A stretch of DNA of 64,000 nucleotides, from contig NZ_JAUOQE010000002.1 of the NCBI RefSeq assembly GCF_030547545.1, positions 1 to 64,000 of the forward strand, written 5' to 3'. The DNA comes from Amphritea sp. 1_MG-2023. GTDB lineage: Bacteria > Pseudomonadota > Gammaproteobacteria > Pseudomonadales > Balneatricaceae. Position 1 is the first letter of the stretch, and every line of letters starts with the position of its first letter. The notes below the pieces were generated by a model, which searched no databases, had not been told where the DNA came from, and worked only from the letters and a program-made list of their open reading frames with translations. The position numbers were made by a program, and so were the translations under genes. Shown piece by piece: positions 1 through 8,366 of this stretch.

Positions 1-464
1 CGGCGGTACACTTCATCGAGGCTGACGATGAGGGTTAGATCACCCACTTTCACGGCTTGATTGCTGCTATCGGTGTAGTTGAGGGGGTAATGTCGTTCGA
101 CGATCGCGCCGACTTGAGGTTTATGACCGGCAGTATACTGATCATCAAAAGGGGTTTTTAGCGCCAGATAATGGACATCGGGTAGCTGCAAAATACCATC
201 TAATTGTACCTGAATCTGAGTTGGACTGATCTCCCACAGGCTATTAGCGAGGCTGTTGAGTGAACTGGCTTCAATCTGTTGCAAACGCTCTTCGATGGCG
301 GATCGTTCATAGCGATAATCGAGCCAGAGTTGGGTGGCGGTGGCGACTAGGGTAATGACGGAGCTGTAGAGCAAAATCGCGGCAAGCAGGCGTAATCCCA
401 ACGGTTTTTGGTTGCATAATTCGTAAAAACGTTGGCTTAGAGGTGATCTATTCAATCGGCTCAT
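1..464 (-). CDS. Sensor protein N-terminus (partial; cut by window edge)
   Basis: The reading frame starts at an ATG whose ATGA overlaps the stop codon of the upstream DctP-like gene and stays open to base 1, giving about 154 residues with no C-terminus. Residues about 24-46 form one hydrophobic membrane segment (LRLLAAILLYSSVITLVATA), followed by a coiled stretch (YERSAIEERLQQIEAS) and the start of a periplasmic sensing domain. This is the layout of a membrane sensor kinase or cyclase; the catalytic domain lies outside the window, so its class cannot be told. The 4-base overlap implies translational coupling with the binding protein, suggesting that the two work as receptor and transducer. 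Confidence 0.7.
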   Translation of the reverse strand, partial: MSRLNRSPLSQRFYELCNQKPLGLRLLAAILLYSSVITLVATATQLWLDYRYERSAIEERLQQIEASSLNSLANSLWEISPTQIQVQLDGILQLPDVHYLALKTPFDDQYTAGHKPQVGAIVERHYPLNYTDSSNQAVKVGDLTLIVSLDEVYR

Positions 465-1522
465 CGAACATTGATCTCAGCCCTTAAACCGATAACCTTA
501 CCGACCGTGCGGTTCCAGTTAGCAGCACATTCAGGGCCACAGCGCTGCGTCCAGCGGGGTAATATAACATCTTTGGCAATCTGATCACGAATGGCGAGAT
601 CTGCTTCGGAGGGCGCAACGAGTATCATATTGCCAATGTCGCCGATCGGGCAAGGCCCTCTTGATAAACAGGTCAGTGCGCTGTCGTCAACGGTTGCGGT
701 TTCCTGCCACATGTTGTCTGTGAGGGTGGTGATCTCCTGTTGCAGTAATACTTTTTGAGGGGCACTTAAGCGATTCCATTTATCCAAGTTCATGGCGCCG
801 AACGCCAGCCCCCAACCGACTCTGAGGGTAAAGCCATAGGGTGTTTGTGAATACAGCTTGGCGGTATAAGCCGACATGCTGCCGGTGATGACACAATCGA
901 TTTTGTGCTGTGCGAGTGCATCAGGCACATCATGATAAGGCACGCTGACCGGAATTGCGCCAGCGCCATCAACGAAGTCGGCGAGGGTTTTTAGGAAGAC
1001 TCTGATGCGTCGTCCTTGCAGGTCCTTAATGTTGTTGACCGGCTCCGTACACCAGATCATCTGGCTTGGAAATGGATAGAGCATCATTAACTTAGCATTG
1101 TACTTCTCAGAAAACGCCCGCTCTAACGTCGGGAAGTAAGCATTCGCTACTTTTCGTTGGATGGCTATATTCTGCACCAGTGAGGAGAGGTCGGCGCCTT
1201 CGAATATTTCACTTTCTTCCATGGTGTAAGCGGGTAAACCAAAGGCGAAATCGAACACGCCATTCTTTAACAGGCGCATGATTTCGAAGCCCCGTACACC
1301 GAGTTCATCCTGAGGTTTTATCTCACCGACAATTTGTCCCTTGGACACTTCGGCAATATGTTGATTCCAAAAAGGTCCTTCATGTTTTGGGTAGTTATGG
1401 AAATAGCTCCAAGTACCCACGGCTTTGATAATGATGGTATCGTTAGCCACACTTAAACGGCTGATGCCGGTGATGACTAGGCCGATTAACAGTACCGCTA
1501 TGTAGTATTTAATGGTTTTCAT
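461..1522 (-). CDS. TRAP-type periplasmic solute receptor (DctP family), probably sensory
   Basis: A 353-residue secreted protein with an N-terminal signal peptide (hydrophobic residues 8-25) and the DctP fold signature: a region around 165-215 with a conserved Arg (LQGRRIRVFLKTLADFV) and the typical segment VPYHDVPDALAQHKIDCVITG. Cysteines near residues 285-335 (CLSRGPC, CGPEC) may form disulfides. DctP proteins normally deliver organic acids to DctQM membrane subunits. Here no DctQM follows; the next gene overlaps by 4 bases and encodes a membrane sensor. I infer that it presents a ligand to that sensor rather than feeding a transporter. It is divergent from the dctB-like kinase at 1688. 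Confidence 0.8.
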   Translation of the reverse strand: MKTIKYYIAVLLIGLVITGISRLSVANDTIIIKAVGTWSYFHNYPKHEGPFWNQHIAEVSKGQIVGEIKPQDELGVRGFEIMRLLKNGVFDFAFGLPAYTMEESEIFEGADLSSLVQNIAIQRKVANAYFPTLERAFSEKYNAKLMMLYPFPSQMIWCTEPVNNIKDLQGRRIRVFLKTLADFVDGAGAIPVSVPYHDVPDALAQHKIDCVITGSMSAYTAKLYSQTPYGFTLRVGWGLAFGAMNLDKWNRLSAPQKVLLQQEITTLTDNMWQETATVDDSALTCLSRGPCPIGDIGNMILVAPSEADLAIRDQIAKDVILPRWTQRCGPECAANWNRTVGKVIGLRAEINVR

Positions 1523-1687
1523 ATCTGCCGTTTTTATACACAGGGGGCGCTCGATGCGTCATGTCGCCTAGCCTATTATGATAAGAGTTGAGTATAACCT
1601 ACTGTCTTAGGGAAGGTGAGAGGTGGATTTTTAATTAACTGCTGAAATAGCTATTATTCAGTATCGTTTTATTATGGCGTCCTTTTT

Positions 1688-3631
1688 ATGAAGAGTGGTT
1701 ATAAGTTAGGTATTAGAGGACGTTTTTTCTTAGCCTTTGGTGCCTTGAGTGCGCTGACTCTGTTGGCAACGATGATTAGTTGGATCTCCTTTGACCGTTT
1801 AGGGGATGAACTGAGCCGTTTGGTTGAAGGCAATATCCAGACCCTCAGTCTGATCTCTGATTTAAAGGAGGGCGGCACCAAAATAACCCTTATGGCACCG
1901 ACCCTGCTGGCGGCAGAGGATGAATCGAGCCGCCAACAAATATTGGCGGATCTTGATCTCAGTATCACGATGATGAAGGGCTTGTTGCCGTTGATTGCTG
2001 CGGTGACGCCCGATCCACAACGGCAAGGCTCTTTGCTGAAACAGATAATAAAACTGCAGACGACCCTGTCTGAACTCGATCAGAATGTTGGCAATAAACT
2101 CGCCATACAGCAGCACAAAGCACAGGAGAACCGGCGTCTTCGGTGGGCGGGTGCGAGTTTCCTGGCGGATATTAAAACGGTCACTGAAAATGCCCAGTTA
2201 CACTTGTTTAGTCGTATAAATGAGGATTATCCCGACGGCTGGGCGGTCACAAACTATTTTGGTAAAGCGTCGGTACGGGAGATCAATACTGATCTGCAAC
2301 GTTTGTATCGTATTGAGGCGGATGTCAATTTACTGACTAACTTAGTTGATCGTGCCGGACACCTGCCGGATCTTAACTCTCTGATCGCCACCCAGTTGCA
2401 TTCCGCCGATATTGTTAAACGCATTCAGCAAGATTTACAGGCCGTGAATGAACTGTATGCGCTGCAACACTTGAAACAGTCGGTGGACAATATCGTGTGG
2501 CTGGCTCAGGGAGAGGGAAATATTTTTACCATCAGACGTGAAGAGCGATTGATAGGGCAGGCGGGAGAGCAGTTGTTATTAGCGATTAGCCAAGAACTGG
2601 ATGATTTAAATCAGCTGATTGCGGTGCAGACGGCAAATACCGAGGCTGCGGCGCAGAGCTCGGCTAATAACGTGCGAGCAACCATTAAGAAAGGTCGCGT
2701 GTGGATGTTGCTGCTGGTGGCCATGAGCTTATTGTTATCTATTTTGATTGTTTGGTTATACGTTGGCCGAAATATGGTGGCCAGAATCACTAGCTTAGAT
2801 GCCAGTATGCGTTCAATTGCGAGTGGTAATCTTGATCAGCAGGTGGTTGTTAAAGGGGGCGATGAGATCGGCACAATGGCGGGCGCGCTCGTTAGCTTTA
2901 GGGATCAGCTCTCTAATCTGCAAGAAGAGTTGGTTCAGGCGGGTAAATTAGCCGCCCTTGGTCAGCTTTCGGCGGGTATTGCCCATGAGATTAATCAGCC
3001 ATTATCTGCCATTGGGCATTACTCCCACAACGGCATTCGTTTTCTTCACGCCGGCAAGCTTGAGGAGGTCGAGAAAAATCTCAATCAGATCTCTAACCTT
3101 AAAAAGCGTGCGGCGACCATTATTACCCGGCTGAAGTCATTAGCTCGACCACAAAAAGAGAATTGGGAGGCGGTTGAACTGCAACAGGTGGTGGATAATG
3201 TATTGCTCATGTTGGCGGGGGACGAGGTCAGAAAGCTAACCGATATCCACGTTACCTTTGAAGACCCGCAAAACGTGGTCAATGCCGATCCGGTCCAGTT
3301 GGAGCAGGTGGTTTTGAATTTGGTCACGAACGCTTTGGATGCCATACATGAGCAGCCGGAGAAACAGATCCATATTGATTGCCGACATCATAATGATTGG
3401 ATAACCATCTATGTCAGCGATAATGGCCCGGGTATTAGTCGTGAGCTGCGGGAGCAGATCTTTGAACCGTTTTTTACCACCAAACGCCGAGGGCAGAGTC
3501 TTGGGCTTGGATTATCGATCTCTTATAACATCATTAATAGTTTGGGTGGTAAGTTGAGCGTCGACCTTGAATCTCGTCAAGGGGCCTCATTTTCTATCCA
3601 GTTACCCGAATACCGGAGAAGCAAGTCATGA
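1688..3631 (+). CDS. Sensor histidine kinase, DctB-like
   Basis: A 647-residue inner-membrane kinase. Hydrophobic segments lie at about 12-34 and 337-358 with a largely helical periplasmic region between them, followed by a HAMP domain (about 360-412), HisKA with the phospho-acceptor His433 in GIAHEINQPL, and an HATPase domain with N-box (NLVTNALDAI), G1 (DNGPGI) and G2 (GLGLSIS). The AHEINQPL box is characteristic of DctB/NtrB-type kinases that partner NtrC-family regulators. The stop overlaps the start of the regulator at 3628 by 4 bases, so the two are almost certainly cotranscribed and act as a pair controlling the TRAP genes downstream. The ligand cannot be told from the sequence. Confidence 0.9.
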   Translation: MKSGYKLGIRGRFFLAFGALSALTLLATMISWISFDRLGDELSRLVEGNIQTLSLISDLKEGGTKITLMAPTLLAAEDESSRQQILADLDLSITMMKGLLPLIAAVTPDPQRQGSLLKQIIKLQTTLSELDQNVGNKLAIQQHKAQENRRLRWAGASFLADIKTVTENAQLHLFSRINEDYPDGWAVTNYFGKASVREINTDLQRLYRIEADVNLLTNLVDRAGHLPDLNSLIATQLHSADIVKRIQQDLQAVNELYALQHLKQSVDNIVWLAQGEGNIFTIRREERLIGQAGEQLLLAISQELDDLNQLIAVQTANTEAAAQSSANNVRATIKKGRVWMLLLVAMSLLLSILIVWLYVGRNMVARITSLDASMRSIASGNLDQQVVVKGGDEIGTMAGALVSFRDQLSNLQEELVQAGKLAALGQLSAGIAHEINQPLSAIGHYSHNGIRFLHAGKLEEVEKNLNQISNLKKRAATIITRLKSLARPQKENWEAVELQQVVDNVLLMLAGDEVRKLTDIHVTFEDPQNVVNADPVQLEQVVLNLVTNALDAIHEQPEKQIHIDCRHHNDWITIYVSDNGPGISRELREQIFEPFFTTKRRGQSLGLGLSISYNIINSLGGKLSVDLESRQGASFSIQLPEYRRSKS

Positions 3632-4980
3632 ACTCATCGACCTATGATGGCCAGATAATCGTTATCGATGATGAAGAGATCGTCCGTGAATCGATGATTC
3701 AGACGCTGGAGCTAGAGGGTTATAACGCCCAAGCTTTTGAAAACCCATCGGAGGCGATAGCTGAATGTTCGTTGGGCTGGTTCGGTGTGGTGATCTGCGA
3801 TGTGCGGATGGGTAGCATGGGTGGGCTTGAGGTATTGCAGAAAATAATAGACGTGGATGCTGAAATACCGGTCATTATGTTTAGTGGTCATTCGGATATT
3901 GCTATCGCGATACAGGCCATCAGGATGGGGGCTTATGATTTTTTGGAAAAGAATGATGACCCTCAACACCATCTGAATACTGTTCAGCGCGCTTGGAAGA
4001 AACGCCAACTGGTGTTGGAAAACCGTGCTTTACGGCAAGCGGTCGAGGGACAGCATGAGATCCATAATCGCTTGATTGGTCAGACCGCCAGCATCACGCG
4101 CTTGCGGGAAACCGTTATACAGTTGGCTCAGGTGGATGTTGATCTGATTATCAATGGTGCAACCGGAACGGGTAAGGAGGTGGTCGCCCGCTGTTTGCAT
4201 GACTTCAGCCCGAGAGCCAAGAAGCCATTTGTTGCGCTTAACTGCGGTGCGCTAGCGGAAACGCTGATAGAGAGCGAGTTGTTTGGCCATGAAGCCGGTG
4301 CCTTTACTGGGGCCAATAACAAACGTATCGGTAAAATCGAATATGCCAGCGGTGGGACCCTGTTTCTCGATGAGATTGAAAGCATGCCGGCTTCGTTGCA
4401 GGTACGTTTAATCCGGGTGCTGCAAGAGCGAGTGTTGCAGCGGCTCGGTGGTAATGCCGATATTAAGGTGGATATCCGGGTGCTCGGCGCCTCGAAAGTT
4501 GATCTACGGGTGGCGGCAGATGAAGGCTCTTTTCGAGAAGATCTGTATTACCGTTTAAATGTTGCCAGTATTGATATTCCTCGTCTCGATCAGCGCAAGC
4601 AGGATATTCCCTTTTTGTTCAGTCATTTTGCCGATCTGGCATCTCAACGTTTTAATCGCGATAGTCAGCCGATACCGGAATCCCTTCTGTTAGCGCTCGC
4701 TTCGCGGACTTGGCCGGGGAATGTGCGTGAATTGCGTAACGTGGCGGAACGCTGGGTCTTGGGGTTAGGGGTTGATGACAGTGAACCGACTTCTCTTGAC
4801 AGTGAGGGGCAGTTGGATGAGATGGTTGCCGGCTATGAAAAGCGGGTCATTACGGCGGCACTAAAGGCCAACAAGGGACAGGTGGAGTTAACCGCCGATA
4901 AGCTAGGTATCCCACGGAAGAAGCTCTATCTACGTATGAAAAAACACGCTATCGAGCGAAGCGACTTTACCAGCGGTTGA
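3628..4980 (+). CDS. NtrC-family sigma-54-dependent response regulator, DctD-like
   Basis: A 450-residue activator with three domains: receiver (1-120, phospho-acceptor Asp58 in ICDVRMG; the conserved Lys in FLEKN), AAA+ sigma-54 interaction domain (about 150-380) with Walker A GATGTGKE, the GAFTGA loop (GHEAGAFTGA) and Walker B FLDEIE, and a C-terminal Fis-type helix-turn-helix (LTADKLGIPRKKLYLRMKKH). The complete GAFTGA loop predicts that it can activate sigma-54 polymerase. It is cotranscribed with the kinase at 1688. Its last codons overlap the first of two palindromic sites that precede a sigma-54 promoter, so its target is very likely the TRAP operon at 5189-8050. Confidence 0.92.
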   Translation: MNSSTYDGQIIVIDDEEIVRESMIQTLELEGYNAQAFENPSEAIAECSLGWFGVVICDVRMGSMGGLEVLQKIIDVDAEIPVIMFSGHSDIAIAIQAIRMGAYDFLEKNDDPQHHLNTVQRAWKKRQLVLENRALRQAVEGQHEIHNRLIGQTASITRLRETVIQLAQVDVDLIINGATGTGKEVVARCLHDFSPRAKKPFVALNCGALAETLIESELFGHEAGAFTGANNKRIGKIEYASGGTLFLDEIESMPASLQVRLIRVLQERVLQRLGGNADIKVDIRVLGASKVDLRVAADEGSFREDLYYRLNVASIDIPRLDQRKQDIPFLFSHFADLASQRFNRDSQPIPESLLLALASRTWPGNVRELRNVAERWVLGLGVDDSEPTSLDSEGQLDEMVAGYEKRVITAALKANKGQVELTADKLGIPRKKLYLRMKKHAIERSDFTSG

Positions 4981-5029
4981 GTCAAAAGTGACTCATTGGC
5001 TTTAAATGAGTCGAGTCAAAAGTAACTCA
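4978..5029. promoter_or_regulatory. Palindromic activator sites upstream of the TRAP operon
   Basis: Two near-identical sites: TGAGTCAAAAGTGACTCA at 4978-4995 (7-bp perfect arms, 4-bp centre, overlapping the dctD-like stop codon) and CGAGTCAAAAGTAACTCA at 5012-5029 (one mismatch in the arms). Their centres are 34 bp apart and lie about 90-125 bp before the -24/-12 promoter, the usual place for enhancer sites of NtrC-family activators. A half site (ATGAGTC) lies between them. I infer they bind the regulator encoded just upstream. Confidence 0.7.
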
Positions 5030-5102
5030 TTAGTCTTGTGATATTTGTTTTTTATTTATCTAACTCTTTGTATTTTAATTAATTATTTTATTTTTGTCGG
5101 TT

Positions 5103-5118
5103 TGGTATAACGATTGCT
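5103..5118 (+). promoter_or_regulatory. Sigma-54 (-24/-12) promoter of the TRAP operon
   Basis: TGGTATAACGATTGCT has GG (5104-5105) and GC (5116-5117) exactly 10 bases apart and the TTGCT -12 element of sigma-54 promoters. The predicted transcript starts near 5129, about 60 bases before the dctP-like start. Together with a GAFTGA-type activator gene immediately upstream this is a strong assignment. Confidence 0.8.
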
Positions 5119-5188
5119 TTAGTCAGTGTTAGTGAATGGTCATTAATGCCACTGCTATTGCAAGCCAACCTATACTTGGAGAATAAAA

Positions 5189-6169
5189 ATGAAATATCTA
5201 ATTAAGCGAGCCGCGGTACTTTGTGCTTCTGTCATGATGTTGGGTTCATCCGGTGTGGCCACAGCCGCCTCTCAATGGCATATGCCAACCCCCTATGGGG
5301 ATGCAAACCTACCGACAAAGATTGCCTATCAATTTGCTGAAGAGATCAAAAGCAAGACCGCTGGTGAGTTAGATATTGTGGTGCATTCCGGTGCCTCTCT
5401 GATTAAACACCCAGAAATTCCACGCGCGGTGAAAACCGGTCAGGTGCAGCTTGGTGAAGTCTTTATTGGCATCATGGGTAATACCCACCCGGTGTTTAAG
5501 CACGACAATATTCCATTTTTGGCGACCTCTTTCGATAGCGCTGAAAAACTTTGGAAAGCGGCTAAGCCTGAAGTTGAAAAGCAGTTGAACAAAGAGGGCA
5601 TGATGCTGTTGTATACGGTGGCATGGCCTGCCCAGAGTCTCTACACTAAAGCCCCGGTCAATTCATTAGCCGACCTTGAAGGCTCAAAAATGCGCGCCTA
5701 TAGCCCGTCGACCTCGCGCTTGGCAGATTTGATGAATACTTCACCGACTACCGTTCAGGTGCCGGAAATTCCACAAGCCTTCAGTACCGGTATTATCGAC
5801 GCGATGATCACCTCACCGTCGACCGGCGTGAATGGTCAAGCATGGGATTATCTTAGCCACTACACCGATATTCGTGCTTGGATTCCAAAGAACATTGTGG
5901 TGGTAAATAAGCGTGCGTTTAAACGTCTCAATAAAGATACCCAAGCGGTCATTTTAGCTGCGGCGGCGAATGCCGAAGCGAAAGGCTGGGTCGGTGTGCG
6001 GGAGAAAGCGAAAGAAGACACGAAAACCCTAGCCGACAACGGCATTGTTGTGACTGAACCTTCTGCCGAGCTTATGAGCGAGTTGAATAAGATCGGTGCA
6101 ATCATGATCGACGAGTGGCAAGCCGAAGCGCCTGAAATTGAAACTATTTTGGCTAATTTCAAACAGTAA
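5189..6169 (+). CDS. dctP: TRAP transporter solute receptor DctP
   Basis: A 326-residue periplasmic binding protein. It has a signal peptide (KRAAVLCASVMMLGSSGVATAA) and the DctP signature, including the substrate-clamping Arg in GSKMRAYSPSTS (about residue 171) and the segment VPEIPQAFSTGIIDAMITSP. It binds a carboxylate-type substrate and hands it to the DctQM permease encoded by the next two genes. A ribosome site (TTGGAGAATAAAA) precedes the ATG. The gene lies behind the sigma-54 promoter at 5103. The exact substrate is not evident; C4-dicarboxylate is only one possibility among TRAP ligands. Confidence 0.92.
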   Translation: MKYLIKRAAVLCASVMMLGSSGVATAASQWHMPTPYGDANLPTKIAYQFAEEIKSKTAGELDIVVHSGASLIKHPEIPRAVKTGQVQLGEVFIGIMGNTHPVFKHDNIPFLATSFDSAEKLWKAAKPEVEKQLNKEGMMLLYTVAWPAQSLYTKAPVNSLADLEGSKMRAYSPSTSRLADLMNTSPTTVQVPEIPQAFSTGIIDAMITSPSTGVNGQAWDYLSHYTDIRAWIPKNIVVVNKRAFKRLNKDTQAVILAAAANAEAKGWVGVREKAKEDTKTLADNGIVVTEPSAELMSELNKIGAIMIDEWQAEAPEIETILANFKQ

Positions 6170-6182
6170 TTTTGCGACCAAT

Positions 6183-6207
6183 AAGCCCTGTCATACTGGC
6201 AGGGCTT
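6183..6207 (+). other. Intercistronic hairpin between dctP and dctQ
   Basis: AAGCCCTG (6183-6190) and CAGGGCTT (6200-6207) form a perfect 8-bp stem with a 9-base loop in the gap after dctP. There is no T-run, so it is not a standard terminator. Such hairpins often stabilise the mRNA of the abundant binding protein relative to its permease genes; that role is inferred. Confidence 0.5.
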
Positions 6208-6227
6208 CCAGGCAATAGGGGAGTACT

Positions 6228-6746
6228 ATGCGTTCTCTACTGAATAAGCTTTATCTGGCATCCGGGTATCTATCGGGAGGCTGCATTGTCCTGATTACGC
6301 TGATTATCACCGCCCAAATTGTCGCTCGGTTATTTGGCTTTATTGTGCCATCTGCCGAGGATTTCTCCGGCTATGCGCTGGCCGCCGCAACCTTCTTTGG
6401 TTTGGCCTATACCTTCCGTGAAGGAGGGCATATCCGAGTGACGTTGGTGATTCAGAGATGGCGTAAAGGGGGGCGATATTATCAGGAGTTGTTAGTGCTG
6501 CTATTGGCACTGGCGCTGGTGAGTTTTATGTCTTTCTATGCGGTTCATATGGTATGGGAATCCTATATTTTTGAAGAGGTGTCGTCCGGTTATGTATCGG
6601 TGCCGATCTGGTTACCGCAGGTGCCCGTTGCGTTGGGGATCTTGATGTTAAATATTGCGGTTGTGGATGATGTTATCGCCTTATTAAGGCGTCAAAGTCC
6701 GTCCTACCAGGTATATGAAACAGCGTTGCAACTGGAGGACGTGTAA
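6228..6746 (+). CDS. dctQ: TRAP transporter small membrane subunit DctQ
   Basis: A 172-residue inner-membrane protein with four hydrophobic segments (about 14-36, 50-64, 88-108, 128-148), the size and topology of DctQ. The motif SAEDFSGYALAAATFFGLAYTFREGGHIRV is typical of the family. With DctM it forms the permease that takes up the substrate bound by DctP with sodium. Its stop codon shares one base with the start of dctM (TGTAATGG), indicating tight coupling. Confidence 0.92.
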   Translation: MRSLLNKLYLASGYLSGGCIVLITLIITAQIVARLFGFIVPSAEDFSGYALAAATFFGLAYTFREGGHIRVTLVIQRWRKGGRYYQELLVLLLALALVSFMSFYAVHMVWESYIFEEVSSGYVSVPIWLPQVPVALGILMLNIAVVDDVIALLRRQSPSYQVYETALQLEDV

Positions 6747-8050
6747 TGGATATCACTGTGATAGGCATCACGCTTGCTGTGTTGATGCTAGCTATGCTGG
6801 CGTTGGGTTTTTGGGTCTCACTGGCGTTATTCGGGGTGGGTATCCTAGGACTGTTTTTATCGGGCAATGATCAGATCGGCCTGCTGTTTGCGACCTCTAC
6901 TTGGGGCGCCAGTACCTCATGGTCATTGACGGCGCTACCGCTGTTTATTTGGATGGGCGAGATACTGTTTCGCACCCGGCTGTCGGAGGATCTGTTCAAA
7001 GGTCTATCGCCTTGGCTAAGCGGTCTTCCTGGTAAGCTGTTACACGTTAATGTGCTCAGCTGTGGCATTTTTGCCGCGGTGTCTGGTTCATCGGCGGCGA
7101 CAGCGGCGACCATCGGCCGCATGACGCTGCCGGAATTAAAGGCACAGGGCTATAGCGATCGTATGGCGGTTGGTACCCTGGCGGGGTCGGGCACCTTAGG
7201 GCTATTGATTCCTCCGTCGATCATTTTGATTGTTTACGGTGTGGCCGCGGAAGTCTCCATTGGTCGTTTGTTTATTGCCGGTGCGTTGCCGGGGTTATTG
7301 TTGGTCACGCTATTTATGGGCTATACGGTCATTTGGGCGTTGCTGAATAAAAACGAACTGCCGCCGCATGATAAAACCCATGTTTCACTGGCGGCAAAGA
7401 TTAAAGCGCTGCGTTTACTGCTGCCGATTTTGTGTCTGATTGGTTTTGTACTGGGGTCAATATACGGTGGTTTTACCACCCCAACTGAAGCGGCGGCGTT
7501 AGGGGTTATTGGTGCACTCTTTTTAGCGGCTGTAACTGGTTCATTAAACGCACAAAGCTTTGGGGCGAGTTTGACTGGCGCGGTTAAGAGCTCCTGCATG
7601 ATTGGGATGATTCTCGCCGGGGCGCACTTCCTCACATTGGCGATGGGTTTTCTCGGTATCCCTCGGGCTTTGGCCGAATGGATTGGGCAGATGTCGTTGT
7701 CACCGGGCATGCTGTTGATCTATTTGACGGTGTTGTTTGTTGCCCTGGGCTGCTTTCTCGATGGTATCTCGGTGGTGGTGTTAACGGTGGCGGTGGTGTT
7801 GCCAATGGTTCAGCAGGCCGGTATTGATCTGCTCTGGTTTGGTATCTACATCGTGTTGGTGGTTGAAATGTCGCAAATCACCCCGCCGGTCGGTTTCAAT
7901 CTGTTCGTTATTCAGGCATTAACCGGTAAAAATATTTTATATGTCGCCCGTGCGGCACTGCCGTTTTTTCTGCTGATCATGTTCGCGGTGGTATTGATCT
8001 ATCTGTTCCCGCAGATCGTTACCTATTTGCCGATGTCTATGAGTCAGTGA
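6746..8050 (+). CDS. dctM: TRAP transporter large membrane subunit DctM
   Basis: A 434-residue polytopic membrane protein of the normal DctM length with about 12 hydrophobic segments. Family signatures include FAAVSGSSAATAATIGRMTLPEL (about 111-132), GSGTLGLLIPPSIILIVYG and EMSQITPPVGFNLFVIQ. It is the sodium-coupled transport channel of the TRAP system. Last gene of the dctPQM operon; no clear terminator was found in the following 300 bases. Confidence 0.95.
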   Translation: MDITVIGITLAVLMLAMLALGFWVSLALFGVGILGLFLSGNDQIGLLFATSTWGASTSWSLTALPLFIWMGEILFRTRLSEDLFKGLSPWLSGLPGKLLHVNVLSCGIFAAVSGSSAATAATIGRMTLPELKAQGYSDRMAVGTLAGSGTLGLLIPPSIILIVYGVAAEVSIGRLFIAGALPGLLLVTLFMGYTVIWALLNKNELPPHDKTHVSLAAKIKALRLLLPILCLIGFVLGSIYGGFTTPTEAAALGVIGALFLAAVTGSLNAQSFGASLTGAVKSSCMIGMILAGAHFLTLAMGFLGIPRALAEWIGQMSLSPGMLLIYLTVLFVALGCFLDGISVVVLTVAVVLPMVQQAGIDLLWFGIYIVLVVEMSQITPPVGFNLFVIQALTGKNILYVARAALPFFLLIMFAVVLIYLFPQIVTYLPMSMSQ

Positions 8051-8189
8051 AGCTTAGAGTCAATTAAGCTTGGAGCCAGAGACGATTAACAATGCTGCGG
8101 CACTATGCTGTACCGTTGAGCTGTAAAGCGGTTGTCCTCCACTATCTACATCAAGAGAGTGATAACCGTTTTTTATTAAGGAGGAGTCT

Positions 8190-8351
8190 GTGTTTTGTCA
8201 GTGGTTTATTCGCCGTGTTTTTCATCTTATTAAGCCTGCTTGGCATACAAGGAGGTTTAATTGGCATGAAAGGGAGTTATTAAAAGTGCTTGCCAGCTAT
8301 ATTGTATTAGTATCTTCTGGGCAGCTCTCTGTCTGCACTTATATAAAATAA
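8190..8351 (+). CDS. Possible 53-residue small protein (uncertain)
   Basis: In the 316-base gap between dctM and the glutamate dehydrogenase gene, a GTG codon at 8190 is preceded by a strong ribosome site (AAGGAGGAGTCT). It opens a 53-codon frame rich in basic and aromatic residues at the start (FCQWFIRRVFHLIKPAWHTRR). A different frame (8092-8283) reads through the same DNA and would give a hydrophobic peptide, but lacks a ribosome site. I recognise no family. The ribosome site is the only positive evidence; the rest of the gap shows nothing else. Confidence 0.25.
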   Translation: MFCQWFIRRVFHLIKPAWHTRRFNWHERELLKVLASYIVLVSSGQLSVCTYIK

Positions 8352-8366
8352 TAAGAAGGTTTAAAA

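Noticed and set aside
8092-8283. 63-codon frame with a hydrophobic C-terminal half
   Set aside because: No ribosome site at its ATG; overlaps a better-initiated small frame; no recognisable family.
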